Part shown: one piece after another, positions 7,496 through 18,300 of the stretch
Numbering within the stretch: the first letter of the stretch is position 1
Layout of the letters: every line of letters starts with the position of its first letter
NCBI GenBank assembly: GCA_902168105.1
Contig: CABHOY010000065.1
Span: forward strand, 118,685-182,684
Length of the DNA: 64,000 bases
Direction of reading: 5' to 3'
Origin: an uncultured Flavihumibacter sp.
GTDB taxonomy: Bacteria > Bacteroidota > Bacteroidia > Chitinophagales > Chitinophagaceae
Translations under genes and position numbers: made by a program
Notes under the pieces: generated by a model
Seen by the model: the letters and a program-made list of their open reading frames with translations, nothing else
Database searches by the model: none
Told to the model about the DNA's origin: nothing

Positions 7496-8569
7496 TTAAA
7501 AATTCAATTTAAATTTTCCTGCTACTTCCTGCAGATCTTTCACCACTGGGTCCAGTAAAGGGATCCCTGCGATCCGCCTTTCCTTTTCCATTTCCCGTTC
7601 AGGATCTCCGGGTATCAGTACCTGTTCTCCCGCTATAGGCGTGGCCTGGCGGAAACGGTTGATCCATTTGTCCATATGCTCCTTGAACTCGTCGGCCGGG
7701 CGGAATGCGTCTACCCTCATAGCTCCCAGGAAATGCCCCAGTCCCTCTCCTACCGGATTGGGCGCCAAAGGCAGGAAGCTCACAAAAGGCGGCGCCCAGG
7801 GTCCGTAATTGGCGCCGGAGAGCACAGCGGAGAAAATATCCACGATGGCACCGAGGCAATAACCTTTATGGCTGCCATGGTCACGGTCGCCACCCAGTGG
7901 TAACAGCGCTCCGCCTGATTTCAGTTCGTGTGGGTTTGTGCTGGAATGACCATCCTTATCCTGGATCCAGCCGGTAGGCGCTTCTTCGCTTTTCCGCTGG
8001 AGGATCTCCAGTTTGCCATTGGCAGCTGTGGTGGTAGCAAAGTCGGCCACAAAAGGCGGCTGTTCTTTAGCCGGTATGGCCACTGCTATGGGGTTGGTGC
8101 CTAGCATACGCTCGGTGGCGAAGGTTGGAGCTACCAACGGACTGGCATTTGTCATGGCCATTCCTATCATATCTTTTTCCAGGGCCATCATAGCATGCTG
8201 ACCCGCTATACCGAAGTGATTGGAATTTTTCACGCTCACCCAGCCGCTGCCTACTGCAGCTGCTTTTTCAATGGCCACTTTCATGGCGAAAGGCGCAACT
8301 ACCAGCCCCAGACCGGCATCACCGTCAACAACGGCCGTGCTGGGTGTTTCATGCACTACACGTACGTTGGGTGTAGCATTGATCCGGCCAGCTTCCCATA
8401 ACCGCACATAACCTGTGAGACGGGCTACCCCGTGGGAGTCTATACCCCGGAGGTCGGCGGATAACAATACTTCACTGGCTGTATCGGCATCCTGTGGAGG
8501 ACACCCCATTTTTATAAATACTTCCCTGGTAAACTCCCGCAGATGGGGATAGGAGAATGTTTGGCTCAT
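7496..8569 (-). CDS. LDH2-family malate/lactate/ureidoglycolate-type dehydrogenase
   Basis: A 357-residue NAD(P)-dependent oxidoreductase of the Ldh2/YbiC family. Family hallmarks include LRGIDSHGVARL near residue 40, VKNSNHFGIAGQHAM, MAMTNASPLVAPTFATERMLGTNPIAVAIP and the late GDRDHGSHKGYCLG segment. Members oxidise 2-hydroxyacids such as malate, lactate or ureidoglycolate; the substrate cannot be assigned from sequence. The fold is unrelated to the classical LDH/MDH family. It lies 60 bases downstream of the DUF3467 gene on the same strand and may be read from the same promoter. Confidence 0.9.
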   Translation of the reverse strand: MSQTFSYPHLREFTREVFIKMGCPPQDADTASEVLLSADLRGIDSHGVARLTGYVRLWEAGRINATPNVRVVHETPSTAVVDGDAGLGLVVAPFAMKVAIEKAAAVGSGWVSVKNSNHFGIAGQHAMMALEKDMIGMAMTNASPLVAPTFATERMLGTNPIAVAIPAKEQPPFVADFATTTAANGKLEILQRKSEEAPTGWIQDKDGHSSTNPHELKSGGALLPLGGDRDHGSHKGYCLGAIVDIFSAVLSGANYGPWAPPFVSFLPLAPNPVGEGLGHFLGAMRVDAFRPADEFKEHMDKWINRFRQATPIAGEQVLIPGDPEREMEKERRIAGIPLLDPVVKDLQEVAGKFKLNF

Positions 8570-8629
8570 CGTCGATTAGTCCTGTTTCCTGTATATAATT
8601 TCCGTGCGGTGCTACTGAAGAAGGAGCGC

Positions 8630-8944
8630 TTATGCCTGGGCAGTAGGTCCTCCAAAATTCATGGGCAGGGAAACAGGGTCCTGGTCCTGAATAGTCCCAT
8701 GTACAGATTCATATTTCTTAATATTATCCGCCATGGCCCTCATGAAGCGTTTGGCATGTTGAGGAGTCAATATGATACGTGACTTTACTTTAGCCTTAGG
8801 CAGTCCGGGCATCACATTTACAAAATCCACTACGAACTCTGCGTTGGAATGGGTAATGATCGCCAGGTTGGCGTATACACCTTCTGCTATTTCCTCGCTC
8901 AATTCAATATTAAGCTGATTCTGTTCTTCCTGTTGATTTTCCAT
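8630..8944 (-). CDS. DUF3467 protein
   Basis: The ATG at 8944 gives a 104-residue soluble acidic protein. It matches the DUF3467 pattern: QLNIELSEEIAEGVYANLAII, followed by HSNAEFVVDFVNVMPG and a SRIILTPQHAKRFMRAM helix. An upstream in-frame ATG (9049) would run through a terminator hairpin and a promoter, so it is rejected. A TACATTTG -7 element at 8971-8964 sits about 13 bases before the expected RNA start. The family has no established function. It precedes the LDH2-family dehydrogenase gene. Confidence 0.88.
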   Translation of the reverse strand: MENQQEEQNQLNIELSEEIAEGVYANLAIITHSNAEFVVDFVNVMPGLPKAKVKSRIILTPQHAKRFMRAMADNIKKYESVHGTIQDQDPVSLPMNFGGPTAQA

Positions 8945-8963
8945 ATTATTTGCTTTTGCGCTA

Positions 8964-8971
8964 CAAATGTA
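8964..8971 (-). promoter_or_regulatory. Predicted -7 element of the DUF3467 gene
   Basis: Minus-strand TACATTTG matches TAnnTTTG and decides the 8944 start. It lies against the terminator of the upstream SusD gene. Confidence 0.5.
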
Positions 8972-9004
8972 AAAAAGAGACCTTAAAATAAAGGTCTCTT
9001 TTTC
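8970..9004 (-). terminator. Terminator of the first SusC/SusD operon
   Basis: AAAGAGACCTT pairs with AAGGTCTCTTT around a short A/T loop, followed on the minus strand by a T run. It lies 27 bases after the SusD stop. Confidence 0.85.
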
Positions 9005-9030
9005 AAACGACGGTACAAGGATGATTACCG

Positions 9031-10377
9031 TTATTGCGCATCCCACCATACACGGCGTGTCAGCCTTGTATTGGCAGGCGTATTGGAATTATATCGTACT
9101 TCACTGCTTGGATAGAATAAAGAGCGGGGTAGCTGGCCATCCAGCACATTCCCGTTAGGGGCCGTCAGCACCGGCAAACCTGTTCTGCGCCAGTCTGTCC
9201 ATGCTTCAGGGCTGAGGAACAGGGCGATATATTTCTGGGTCATAATATCGCTGAGCGTAATGTTTGCAGCGGTCCTGTCCACTTCTGTCAGATAAGCATC
9301 ATCATTGATGGTCCTGATCAGGTTTGCAGCTACCGCGGCATTATAGGCAGCAGCCGCTCCTCCGGGATTACCATTCCGGAATTGCAACTCTGCCTCAATG
9401 AACTTCAGCTCATCGTAAGACATGAAATAAACCGGAGAGTTAGGAGAACCATATAATGTTCCCAGGGCACTTGGATCGGACGGATCATAATACACCTCAT
9501 ACCGTGGGTCGCCGGCGGCATCCATGATGTCATTCAGGTGGCCGGTGAATATGATGTCGGCACGCTGGGTATTAAACTGGTACCACGGCGCCTGTGTGGT
9601 GGTTGCGGAGCTTCCGACGAATTTGACAAAGGCGCCTTCACCTTCCTCAAAACCGTCACCGATTTCTGCCAGTGCTTTTGCCAGGGCGGTATTATCCACC
9701 TTTACGGTATGCAGGTAAAACTTAGCCTTGAGTGAGTGGGCAAACCGGAGCCATAACCCGAGGTCACCTCCAAACAGCAGGTCGTCGTTAGCATTTGGCT
9801 GGAAAGGACTACCATCATCTTCTTCGAGAGATGCAATGGCCTCGTCCAGGAGTCTGTGCAGGGTGGCGTAAATAGCAGCCTGGTTGTCATACTTCGGCTG
9901 GGAATTACCAAGTCCCTGGAAGGCTTCTGTATAAGGCACGTCACCCCAGAAATCACTCACCTGGCCAAGATCATTTGCCATCAGGATCTTGCCTACTGCC
10001 GCATAATGTCCCTGGTTGGCAGCGGTAGCAATAGTTATCAATGTGTCAATATTTGTCATAATGGCGCCATAGAAACCGGCATACCACATATTGTCCACAT
10101 CATCCGGCGTGATATTGTAAAGGTTTGCACTAGCCGATTGGTTAGCAGCTCCTGTTACCTGCTGCATAAAGAGCGCCGGAAAACGGGAAGCGTCACCTCC
10201 CCAGGTATAGGCGCTCTGCAGGATCACACCCGGCAACAGAGCAGTTGCGGTAGGATTTCTTAACTGTGACGGATTATCATTGATGCCATTATAGAAGTAG
10301 TCTTTCCGGCATCCCTGCGATATCGTCAGCAGAAACAATACTGGTAGTATATATTTAGCAATTCGTAACATGGTCAT
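9031..10377 (-). CDS. SusD/RagB-family outer membrane lipoprotein (SusD-like_2 type)
   Basis: A 448-residue nutrient-binding lipoprotein. The lipobox LTISQGC places the lipidated cysteine at residue 23. The helical TPR-rich body has features of the SusD-like_2 branch: GKILMANDLGQVSDFWGDVPYTEAF and, near the C-terminus, YIALFLSPEAWTDWRRTGLPVL. SusD proteins lid the SusC transporter and bind the ligand at the cell surface. It follows its SusC partner by 13 bases and ends at a terminator. Sequence alone does not reveal the ligand, and there is no neighbouring glycoside hydrolase to suggest one. Confidence 0.93.
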   Translation of the reverse strand: MTMLRIAKYILPVLFLLTISQGCRKDYFYNGINDNPSQLRNPTATALLPGVILQSAYTWGGDASRFPALFMQQVTGAANQSASANLYNITPDDVDNMWYAGFYGAIMTNIDTLITIATAANQGHYAAVGKILMANDLGQVSDFWGDVPYTEAFQGLGNSQPKYDNQAAIYATLHRLLDEAIASLEEDDGSPFQPNANDDLLFGGDLGLWLRFAHSLKAKFYLHTVKVDNTALAKALAEIGDGFEEGEGAFVKFVGSSATTTQAPWYQFNTQRADIIFTGHLNDIMDAAGDPRYEVYYDPSDPSALGTLYGSPNSPVYFMSYDELKFIEAELQFRNGNPGGAAAAYNAAVAANLIRTINDDAYLTEVDRTAANITLSDIMTQKYIALFLSPEAWTDWRRTGLPVLTAPNGNVLDGQLPRSLFYPSSEVRYNSNTPANTRLTRRVWWDAQ

Positions 10378-10390
10378 TCGTTTTAAAGGG

Positions 10391-13300
10391 TTAGAATTTA
10401 AACTTGAAGTTCAGGCCATAGCTGGAAGTGCCAGGCATATTGAAGTAATCAATACCCTGTGCATTTGTAGCACCGGTCAGACTGGTTTCCGGATCTATCC
10501 CCTTGTACGGTGTCCATATTATGATGTTGCGGGCGAATAAGTTAACGTTGATCCCTTTGATAAACCTTGAGCTTTTGAACTTGTCAGCGGGGAAGTCGTA
10601 AGAGAGGGTCACTTCACGCAGTTTCACAAATGAAGCATCGTCAATGAATGTTTCAGTCTGTGCACCAAAACCACCACCGTTTCCAAGATACCAGTTCTCA
10701 TCCAACGGTACTGCAGTCGTATTTACTGCACCAGGGCCAGGTTTTTCACCACCATCATTATGTACCAGCTCACCGGCATCGTTCAGATGTCCCATTACAC
10801 CTTCAAACACCTGTTCCCTTCCTCTGTCCAGCGTATAGTAAGATGTACCAATAGCCAGCAGGGATGCACGTGTACCATTCCAAATGTCACCTTTATGTTT
10901 CCAGTCCACCAGTGTATACAGGGAGAATCCTTTATAGCTGAAAGTATTGCCGATACCCATCAGGAATACAGGGTTAGGGTTCCCTACCCTTTTCTGTATA
11001 TTGGATACTACAGGATAACCGAAGTCGCCGGTAGCATCACTTACAACTACACGACCCTGATCATCTCTTTCCCAACCATAAGCATAAATAACACCAGCAG
11101 GTTCACCTGGCAGATGTGCTATTAATGTACCTGTAAAACCATTCACCGTTACCTGGTTGATGCCAGGCGCCAGTGACAGTACTTTACTGCGGTTCATGCT
11201 ATAGTTCACAAACACGTCCCAGGTAAAGGCCTTATCAACGATCGGTTTACCGCTCAAGGCAATTTCGAGACCATTATTCCTGATAGACGCGGCATTGCGG
11301 TTTACATACTGGAAACCGGCAGATCCTGCGATAGGCAATTCAACCAGCAGGTCGGTTCCCTTTGAATGGTATGCAGTTGCATCTATACCAAGACGATTCC
11401 GGAAGAATTGTAACTGCAGACCGACTTCGTAAGAGACAGTCTTTTCAGGCTTCAGTGTAGGGTTTCCCAAAATATTGTCCAGGCTGAAACTTCCTTTTCC
11501 ATCATATGGGAAGGAAACGCCTGTAGTATAACCATCCGGATAGGTAGTAGGCTCTGAGAAAGACTTCGTCAGGAATGCACCGGGGTCTTTACCCACCTGT
11601 GCAACTGACGCCCTGATCTTACCAAAGCTGAGTATATCGCTTTTCAAACCATCCAGTTCAGTGAATACAAAACCAAGGCTCGCGGATGGATAAAAGAACG
11701 CGTTATTGTCAGGTGGCAAAGTGGATGACCAGTCATTACGGCCGGTGATCTCCAGGAATAACATTGATCTGAAGTCAAGGTTGATATCAAAATATCCTGA
11801 TATTCTTCTATAAGGCGTAATATAGTTGTAAGATTTCTGTACGGTCGCGTTGCTGATATTGTCGTATCCTGTAGAAGTCAGACCATCTCCCTGTACATAC
11901 AGTTCATCCATTCTGCGGGAATACAGGTTGTTACCTACCTTAACATCCAGACGGAAATCTTTGGAGATCTGTTTTGCATAAGTAATGATCGCATCTGAGT
12001 TCACGCTTTTGTAGGTATATCTGTCATCGAAAATACGGCCACCGTTATAAGCACCGGACTGAATTTCATAAAACTGATGACGGTTATCGCCATAGACGTC
12101 TGTACCGATGCGGTATGTAAGGGTGAAGTTTTTAATGAAATCCCAGTCAACCTGCAAGCTTCCTATCAAACGCTGCACTGCAGTTGTGTACGGGGTATTA
12201 TTGATAGTCCAGTACGGATTATCGTATATACCATTCCGGTAAGAACGCTGTAAGCCGTTAGAAAAGAGATAAGCGCGCGGATCATCGGGTTCCAGTCCTC
12301 CGTTGGAGTTATCAAAGGAAATAGGGGTCCTTGTCAATCCCAGCATAATACCTGACAGGTTGCTACCATTTTGTGGCATGCTACCATTGGAAACATTGAA
12401 ATTAATGTTTGCAGACGCCCTAACCTTTTCTGACACTTTTAACTGACCAGCCAATCCGATTGCTGTACGTTGCTGATACTGCAATGGTACAATAGAACTC
12501 TGGTAGTTATGAGAAACAGACATACGATAGGTAGCTACTTCTGTTCCACCTGTAAATGACAGACTATTGTTATAAGTCACACCTGTGTTCCAGAAATCGT
12601 TGGTATTATCATAAGGCATGAACTTGATATTGGCGTTAGGGTCAGAAGCGCCAACCACGTCTCCATGGAAATCATATTCATTTGGAGTGCCGGTCCAGAA
12701 CAGCGTATCGACGTTAGGCCCCCAGGAATAGCGGTTGGTGGACTCGAATGGCGCCAGCAGCCCTCCTGAACCTTTTACAAACTGTTTCTGGATCTTCGGT
12801 AACCTGTTCACTACATCGAAGGAAACACCGGTGCTGAAATCTACAGCGATCTTACCGGCCTTACCTTTTTTAGTGGTGATGATAATGGCGCCATTTGCAG
12901 CATCAATACCATAGAGCGCTGCTGCAGCAGGGCCCTTCAGTACGGTAATGCTTTCAATATCGTCCGGGTTAATGTCCGAACCACGGTTCGTATTTGTAGC
13001 CCCCTGCAACACCTGGTTATCGCCATCGGCAGGGTCGCCGGAATAGTTCTGTGAATTATCCACAGGAATACCGTCTATTACGAACAGGGGTTGGTTGGAA
13101 CCGGTCAGGGAGTTAGTACCCCTGAGTTTGATAAAAGTTGATGATCCCGGAGTACCACCGGAACCTGTTACCTGCATACCGGCCACTTTTCCGGCCAGGC
13201 CCCTGAGTGCGTCACCCTGGCTGGCTTTTACCAGGTCGTCACCTTTTACATCCTGTACAGCATATCCTAACGCTTTTTTAGAACGTTGGATACCTAACCC

Positions 13301-13621
13301 TGTCACCACAACTTCCTGCAAGTTCCTGTTGTCCTGTGCAAGTGAGACGCTGTAACTGTTTGCTGCACTAATAGGTATTTCTTTAAGCGTAAACCCTACG
13401 CTTCTGACCTGCAGAATGGCGTCACTGCCATCCACCATCAGTCTGAAATTACCGCCCTGATCGGCGGTGGTACCTCTGGTGGTACCTTTTATCTGAACAG
13501 TGGCATAGGGGATCGGAACGCCATCTGTTCCCGTCACCTTGCCTGTAACCTCACGCTGTTGTGCATAAAGTGCTGTCGTTAAACCAATAAAAATTAATAG
13601 ACATAGTAAATGTTTTAGCAT
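10391..13621 (-). CDS. SusC/RagA-family TonB-dependent outer membrane transporter
   Basis: A 1076-residue TonB-dependent receptor. Signal peptide (residues 1-20, cleaved near LYAQ), then a carboxypeptidase-like regulatory domain (QREVTGKVTGTDGVPIPYATVQIKG), a plug with LQEVVVTGLG and the SusC signature GSDINPDDIESITVLKGPAAAALYG, and a long beta-barrel ending in an aromatic-type residue (NFKFKF). There is no N-terminal STN secretin-like domain, so it does not signal to an anti-sigma factor. It imports oligomers with the help of SusD just downstream. It is a paralogue of the SusC gene at 15341-18532. Substrate is unknown. Confidence 0.95.
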   Translation of the reverse strand: MLKHLLCLLIFIGLTTALYAQQREVTGKVTGTDGVPIPYATVQIKGTTRGTTADQGGNFRLMVDGSDAILQVRSVGFTLKEIPISAANSYSVSLAQDNRNLQEVVVTGLGIQRSKKALGYAVQDVKGDDLVKASQGDALRGLAGKVAGMQVTGSGGTPGSSTFIKLRGTNSLTGSNQPLFVIDGIPVDNSQNYSGDPADGDNQVLQGATNTNRGSDINPDDIESITVLKGPAAAALYGIDAANGAIIITTKKGKAGKIAVDFSTGVSFDVVNRLPKIQKQFVKGSGGLLAPFESTNRYSWGPNVDTLFWTGTPNEYDFHGDVVGASDPNANIKFMPYDNTNDFWNTGVTYNNSLSFTGGTEVATYRMSVSHNYQSSIVPLQYQQRTAIGLAGQLKVSEKVRASANINFNVSNGSMPQNGSNLSGIMLGLTRTPISFDNSNGGLEPDDPRAYLFSNGLQRSYRNGIYDNPYWTINNTPYTTAVQRLIGSLQVDWDFIKNFTLTYRIGTDVYGDNRHQFYEIQSGAYNGGRIFDDRYTYKSVNSDAIITYAKQISKDFRLDVKVGNNLYSRRMDELYVQGDGLTSTGYDNISNATVQKSYNYITPYRRISGYFDINLDFRSMLFLEITGRNDWSSTLPPDNNAFFYPSASLGFVFTELDGLKSDILSFGKIRASVAQVGKDPGAFLTKSFSEPTTYPDGYTTGVSFPYDGKGSFSLDNILGNPTLKPEKTVSYEVGLQLQFFRNRLGIDATAYHSKGTDLLVELPIAGSAGFQYVNRNAASIRNNGLEIALSGKPIVDKAFTWDVFVNYSMNRSKVLSLAPGINQVTVNGFTGTLIAHLPGEPAGVIYAYGWERDDQGRVVVSDATGDFGYPVVSNIQKRVGNPNPVFLMGIGNTFSYKGFSLYTLVDWKHKGDIWNGTRASLLAIGTSYYTLDRGREQVFEGVMGHLNDAGELVHNDGGEKPGPGAVNTTAVPLDENWYLGNGGGFGAQTETFIDDASFVKLREVTLSYDFPADKFKSSRFIKGINVNLFARNIIIWTPYKGIDPETSLTGATNAQGIDYFNMPGTSSYGLNFKFKF

Positions 13622-13806
13622 AACGGTTCGGATTTTATTTTGTACACCGGAGAGGTGTGTGAATAAAACATGGTCCTGAAGAATACCCGTATGTCGTTTT
13701 TCAATTCTGGCGTTAATTAAAATCCAATCTTTCCATTTCTGTTGATTGATTTACAAGGGGTTCTAGAGTATAACAAATATGATAACGTAGGGTTCAATAC
13801 ACAAAT

Positions 13807-13840
13807 AAAAAAGACCCTCCCCAAACAATTGAGGAGGGCC
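13807..13840 (-). terminator. Terminator of the second SusC/SusD operon
   Basis: A GC-rich stem (13813-13822 with 13831-13840, two G-U pairs in minus-strand RNA) is followed by a run of six T on the minus strand, 35 bases after the SusD stop. Confidence 0.88.
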
Positions 13841-13874
13841 TTGTTAATCAATTCTAAATCTTATGCAGCGGGAT

Positions 13875-15311
13875 TTATTTATCCCAGAATATTTTAGTAG
13901 TCACCCTATCACCATCTCCACCCAAAGATAAAGAACCTTTGTCATAGTTTTCTTTATTCAGGTTCTGTTCATTCACAGGGTAGGTGAAGCGTACAGGCCA
14001 TGCACTTATTGCGCCAGGACCAGGTACAAATACCGGGTAATCCAGTCTTCTTGCTTCTACCCATGCATCGAAACCACGGTTATAGAAGGCGATCCATTTC
14101 TGCAGACCGATCTTCTGTTTGTAGGTACCGGTCGCTGTTGCGTAAGCTACAGAAGGCTGAGTCAGGTAAGCTGTTACTTCAGCAGGAGTACCTCCCCAGG
14201 AAATGATGGAATTTGTGATCGCATTGTTATAGTGCGTAGCAGCATCGCCAGCCAGTAAAGTTCTTTCGATGGCTTCTGCACGGAGGAACTCTATTTCTGA
14301 ATAATCGATGAATACACCTGGCAGATCTTTTTTCTCCAGTTTATCGCCCGGATGTGAGTAATTCACGTAGGAACCTTTGGTACCATACTTTAATCCCACA
14401 AACTGTCCGCCAACCTTGGTAAAGAACTGACCTATTCTTGGGTCGTTCAATGCTTTCAGCTGATCGAGCATTAGCGTAGTAGCGTTAAAGTCATGACGGC
14501 CGCTCTGTACCAGATCTTCCCATAATGGGTTGGTATTTGGAGGAACAGTTGAATACGGGAATATTGCAATCTCACCTTGTGTATTGAATGCCTTAGGTTC
14601 AGCTTCGGTAACTGCTGTAGCCGCCTTTTCAGGAGCAGCGTCAATCAGGGTCATGCCTAATCTGAATTTCAAAGAGTTGCCAAATTTGATCCAGTTACTG
14701 ATCTCGTTATCCTTAAACAGCAAGTTAGCCGCACCAAAACCTTCATCACTTGCATCGAAAGATGCTAATGCAGCATCCAGACGGGTGAGTAGGTCATTGT
14801 AGATAGTCTGGCCGTCTTCATATACCGGGAAAGGATTATCAATGTCCATTGACTTGCTGTATGGAACATTACCGAAAGTGTTCACAGCTACTGATGTTGC
14901 ATAGATTGACATGATCTCAATCTGCGCCAGGCGGTTCTTTTTAGTAGCAGCGCTGATAACAGCATCTTTTTCTACTACACCTTTCGCCTCTCTCAGGTCT
15001 TTCAGCACATCTGTATAGATCGCTGCCCAAAACAGATCTGGAATACTCCTTTTGATCAGGTTATAGTTTGATTCATCCAGATAAGTATTTTCTGTCCATT
15101 GTTGCACGATCAACCTGTAAATGTTCAGGTTTACGTTCGTACTTGTTAACAGATCGGCCAGTTCTTTCGTTGCACTTCCGTATAATGCTGAAGCAGCCAC
15201 TACTTCTGGTTTCTTTATATCATTGTTAAGTGTAGTCAGATCTTTCGTACAGGATACTGTAGAAACCATACCTGCTATAGAGAGTGACGTATATAAGAGT
15301 ATCTTTTTCAT
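13875..15311 (-). CDS. SusD/RagB-family outer membrane lipoprotein
   Basis: A 478-residue lipoprotein with lipobox STVSC (Cys21). It has the SusD-like_2 style of helical repeats, with NTFGNVPYSKSMDIDNPFPVYEDGQTIYNDLLTRLDAAL in the ligand-facing half (partly quoted: VNTFGNVPYSKSMDID) and IGLQKWIAFYNRGFDAWVEA close to the end. It begins 29 bases after its SusC partner and ends before a strong terminator. Closest relative in the window is the SusD at 9031-10377, but the two differ in most positions, so they probably serve different ligands. Confidence 0.93.
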   Translation of the reverse strand: MKKILLYTSLSIAGMVSTVSCTKDLTTLNNDIKKPEVVAASALYGSATKELADLLTSTNVNLNIYRLIVQQWTENTYLDESNYNLIKRSIPDLFWAAIYTDVLKDLREAKGVVEKDAVISAATKKNRLAQIEIMSIYATSVAVNTFGNVPYSKSMDIDNPFPVYEDGQTIYNDLLTRLDAALASFDASDEGFGAANLLFKDNEISNWIKFGNSLKFRLGMTLIDAAPEKAATAVTEAEPKAFNTQGEIAIFPYSTVPPNTNPLWEDLVQSGRHDFNATTLMLDQLKALNDPRIGQFFTKVGGQFVGLKYGTKGSYVNYSHPGDKLEKKDLPGVFIDYSEIEFLRAEAIERTLLAGDAATHYNNAITNSIISWGGTPAEVTAYLTQPSVAYATATGTYKQKIGLQKWIAFYNRGFDAWVEARRLDYPVFVPGPGAISAWPVRFTYPVNEQNLNKENYDKGSLSLGGDGDRVTTKIFWDK

Positions 15312-15340
15312 TTTACTTTTTTGAGTTTAATTCACCTGTA

Positions 15341-18300
15341 CTAGAACCTGAATCTCACGTTAGCACCAAAAGTTCGTGTAGAAGGGTAGCTACCGCCAAT
15401 GTAACCCTGGAAGTTACCGGAGCTGATAGCGTCATCCGGATCTGCATAAGGCAGATTTTTGTGAATGATCCAAAGGTTTCTACCGATCAGGGAGAAGTCA
15501 ATGCCTTTGAACGGCGCCATACGTCTAGTAATAGATGCAGGCAGGGAATAGCTCAGTGATACTTCACGCAGTTTCACATAGCTCGCATCATATACGAATG
15601 CTTTATCCGGATTAACGGAATAACCATATGTCTGGAATTCGTTCGCGATCCTTGTAGTGTTAGCTTTACCATCTGCATTCACACCTGGCATGATGATACC
15701 ACCGGATTTGCTGTCATTGGTCAGCGGAGCTCTTGATTCGTTACCGAGATCATTTTTACCAGCTGTTTCAGGCAGCAGACCAGTAGCCAGACCATAATAC
15801 ATATCCAGAGAGAAGAGATCACCACCCTGACGTACGTCAACCAGGAAGCTCAGTGATAAATTTTTATATTTCAGGGTGTTGGTGATACCGCCGATCCAGT
15901 CTGGGTTTGCGTTACCAATGATGTTGTTGGATGTTGGAGAGATCTTGTAATATCCATCTTCCATCAGCTTTTCACCTTTCTCATTGTATACATAATCTGT
16001 ACCGATGATAGTACCATAAGGCTGACCCACGGAAGCATTAACAGTAATGTTACCAGGGAAGCTAGCCAGCTGTAACGTAGTGATACCAGGTAAGGACACC
16101 ACCTTGTTACGGTTACGGGACCAGTTAAGATTGATGTTCCAGGAGAAATCTTTAGTTCTTACAGGAGTACCGAACAGTGACAACTCTATACCGTGGTTCT
16201 GGATATTACCAGCGTTGATCACTTTGTAATCGAAACCAGTAGCAGTAGATACTGGCAGTGGAACGATCTGGTCTACAGTGTTCAATCTGTAGTAAGTCGC
16301 ATCAAAACCGAGGCGGTTCTGCAGGAAGGCCATTTCAAGACCTGCTTCAAAACTCTTTGTACGTTCTGATTTCAGATCAGGATTATATTTTGTACCATCC
16401 ACAGATGCCAGCGGATTTCCGTCGATACCTGTAGCAACTTCGTAATAGTTTTTAGTGTATAAAGGAGGAGCAGTGCTACCTACTTCAGCGTAGTTGATCC
16501 TTACTTTACCACTGCTTAACCATGTAGCCTGCGGCATTAGTTTGGAGAATACAAAACCTAATGAAGCAGCCGGATAGTAGTAGCTGTTATTACCTTCTGG
16601 CAAAGTAGAAGACTGGTCTCTTCTCATGGAGAGATCAAGGAATAACAATTCTTTAAAACCGAAGTTAGCAGAAGCAAAAACACCATCTACTTCTTCGATA
16701 GTAGCGATTTCTACTGGCGCTTCGATCGGGTTAGCAGTGTTCAGCAGTGCATACAGACGAGGGATCAGCAGACCACCGTTTGTTTTAGAAAGAATGGAAC
16801 CGTTCCTTGTTCTTCTGATGTTTCCACCGAGAATACCTTTGAAGGTCAGGTCTTGTGAAATGTTCTTATTGAAATTCAGTAACAGGTCGTAGTTATACTC
16901 ACTGAAAGTATGTTCGAACCTCTTGTATTCAGACACGTCCAATGAACCTACAGCTGTTCTTTCTTCCTGCATTTCATTGTAAGTATCCAGAGACACACGG
17001 CCTAATACGTTGAACCAGTCGGTCACGTTGTAGTTCAGCGCAATGTTACCGAAGTTACGGGTACGTTTGTCGTTCTCGAAGTTCTCATATCTTGTCCAGT
17101 ATGGGTTATCCCAATATGCCGGATCAAGGCTACCAGGATATTGCTGGTTCCAGGTGATGTTCTTTTTCTCTCTCTGGTATGCTGCTTCCTGATCTTTTAC
17201 ATCAACGTTGGTTTCCCACCACTGTCTGAAGTTAGTCATCAGGTTCCTTGAGTCATAACCAGTACCATAACGGCCCTGGCCTTTGATCAGAGATGTATTT
17301 ACGGATGCACTTGCAGTCAGTTTGGAAGACAGGTTATAAGATGCACCAAAGTTGATGAGGTCTTTACCGATGCGGCTGTTAGGCATGATACCCTGGTCAA
17401 CGCTTTTGGTATATCCCAGTTTGAAGTTGCCTTTGTCGCTGCTACCGTCGATCACCGCACTATTGTTGGTACCAACTGCAGTTCTGAAGAAATGGGTAGC
17501 ATCATTAGCTGGTGCTACATAAGCTCTTTTTTTACCGAAGTTTGGAGAACCTTCATAGAAAGCGTCCCAATGATAAACCATCAGATTCGGATCGTATTTA
17601 GGTCCATAAGAAGCATCATCCACAGTGTTCACCACTTTGTCGAGAGTGCCATCACCGTCGATATCTTCTTCAGTCCAGTAGTCGCCATAGCCTGCGCCAT
17701 AATCCTGCTGGTATTTTACGAATGTGCTTTTATCTACTTTACCGATGTTAACGCCACTGTTCACAGTAACGTTCACACCACGGTTACCTTTTTTTGTAGT
17801 GATCATCACAACACCGTTGGATGCACGGGAACCGTACAACGCAGCAGCAGCAGCACCTTTCAGTACGCTCACAGAAGCGATATCGTCAGGGTTGATATCC
17901 GCGGCGGCATTACCGTAGTCGTAACCGGAACGGCCGGTACGCTGGTCTTTACTGTTCGTGTTTGAGTTATCTACCGGTACACCGTCTACCACGAACAAAG
18001 CCTGGTTATTACCAGTCAGTGATTTCGTACCACGCAGCACGATATTGGTAGAACCGCCGAGTGTATTGTTCTTACGGATCTCCAGACCGGATACTTTACC
18101 GGAGAGGGAAGTCGTAACGTTCGCATCTCTTGTCCTGTTCAGCTCTTCAGCATTCACTATCTGAGCGGAATAAGGCAGTTCATTTTTATTTCTTTTTACG
18201 TTCAATGCTGTTACTACAACCTCCTGCAGGTTCTGATCATCAGCTTTTAATGATACTGCCAGGGTTGCGTTAGATCCTACAGCAATATCCTGCGCCTCAT

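Noticed and set aside
8945..9049. N-terminal extension of the DUF3467 protein
   Set aside because: It reads through a terminator hairpin and a promoter element, and the family begins at the later ATG.
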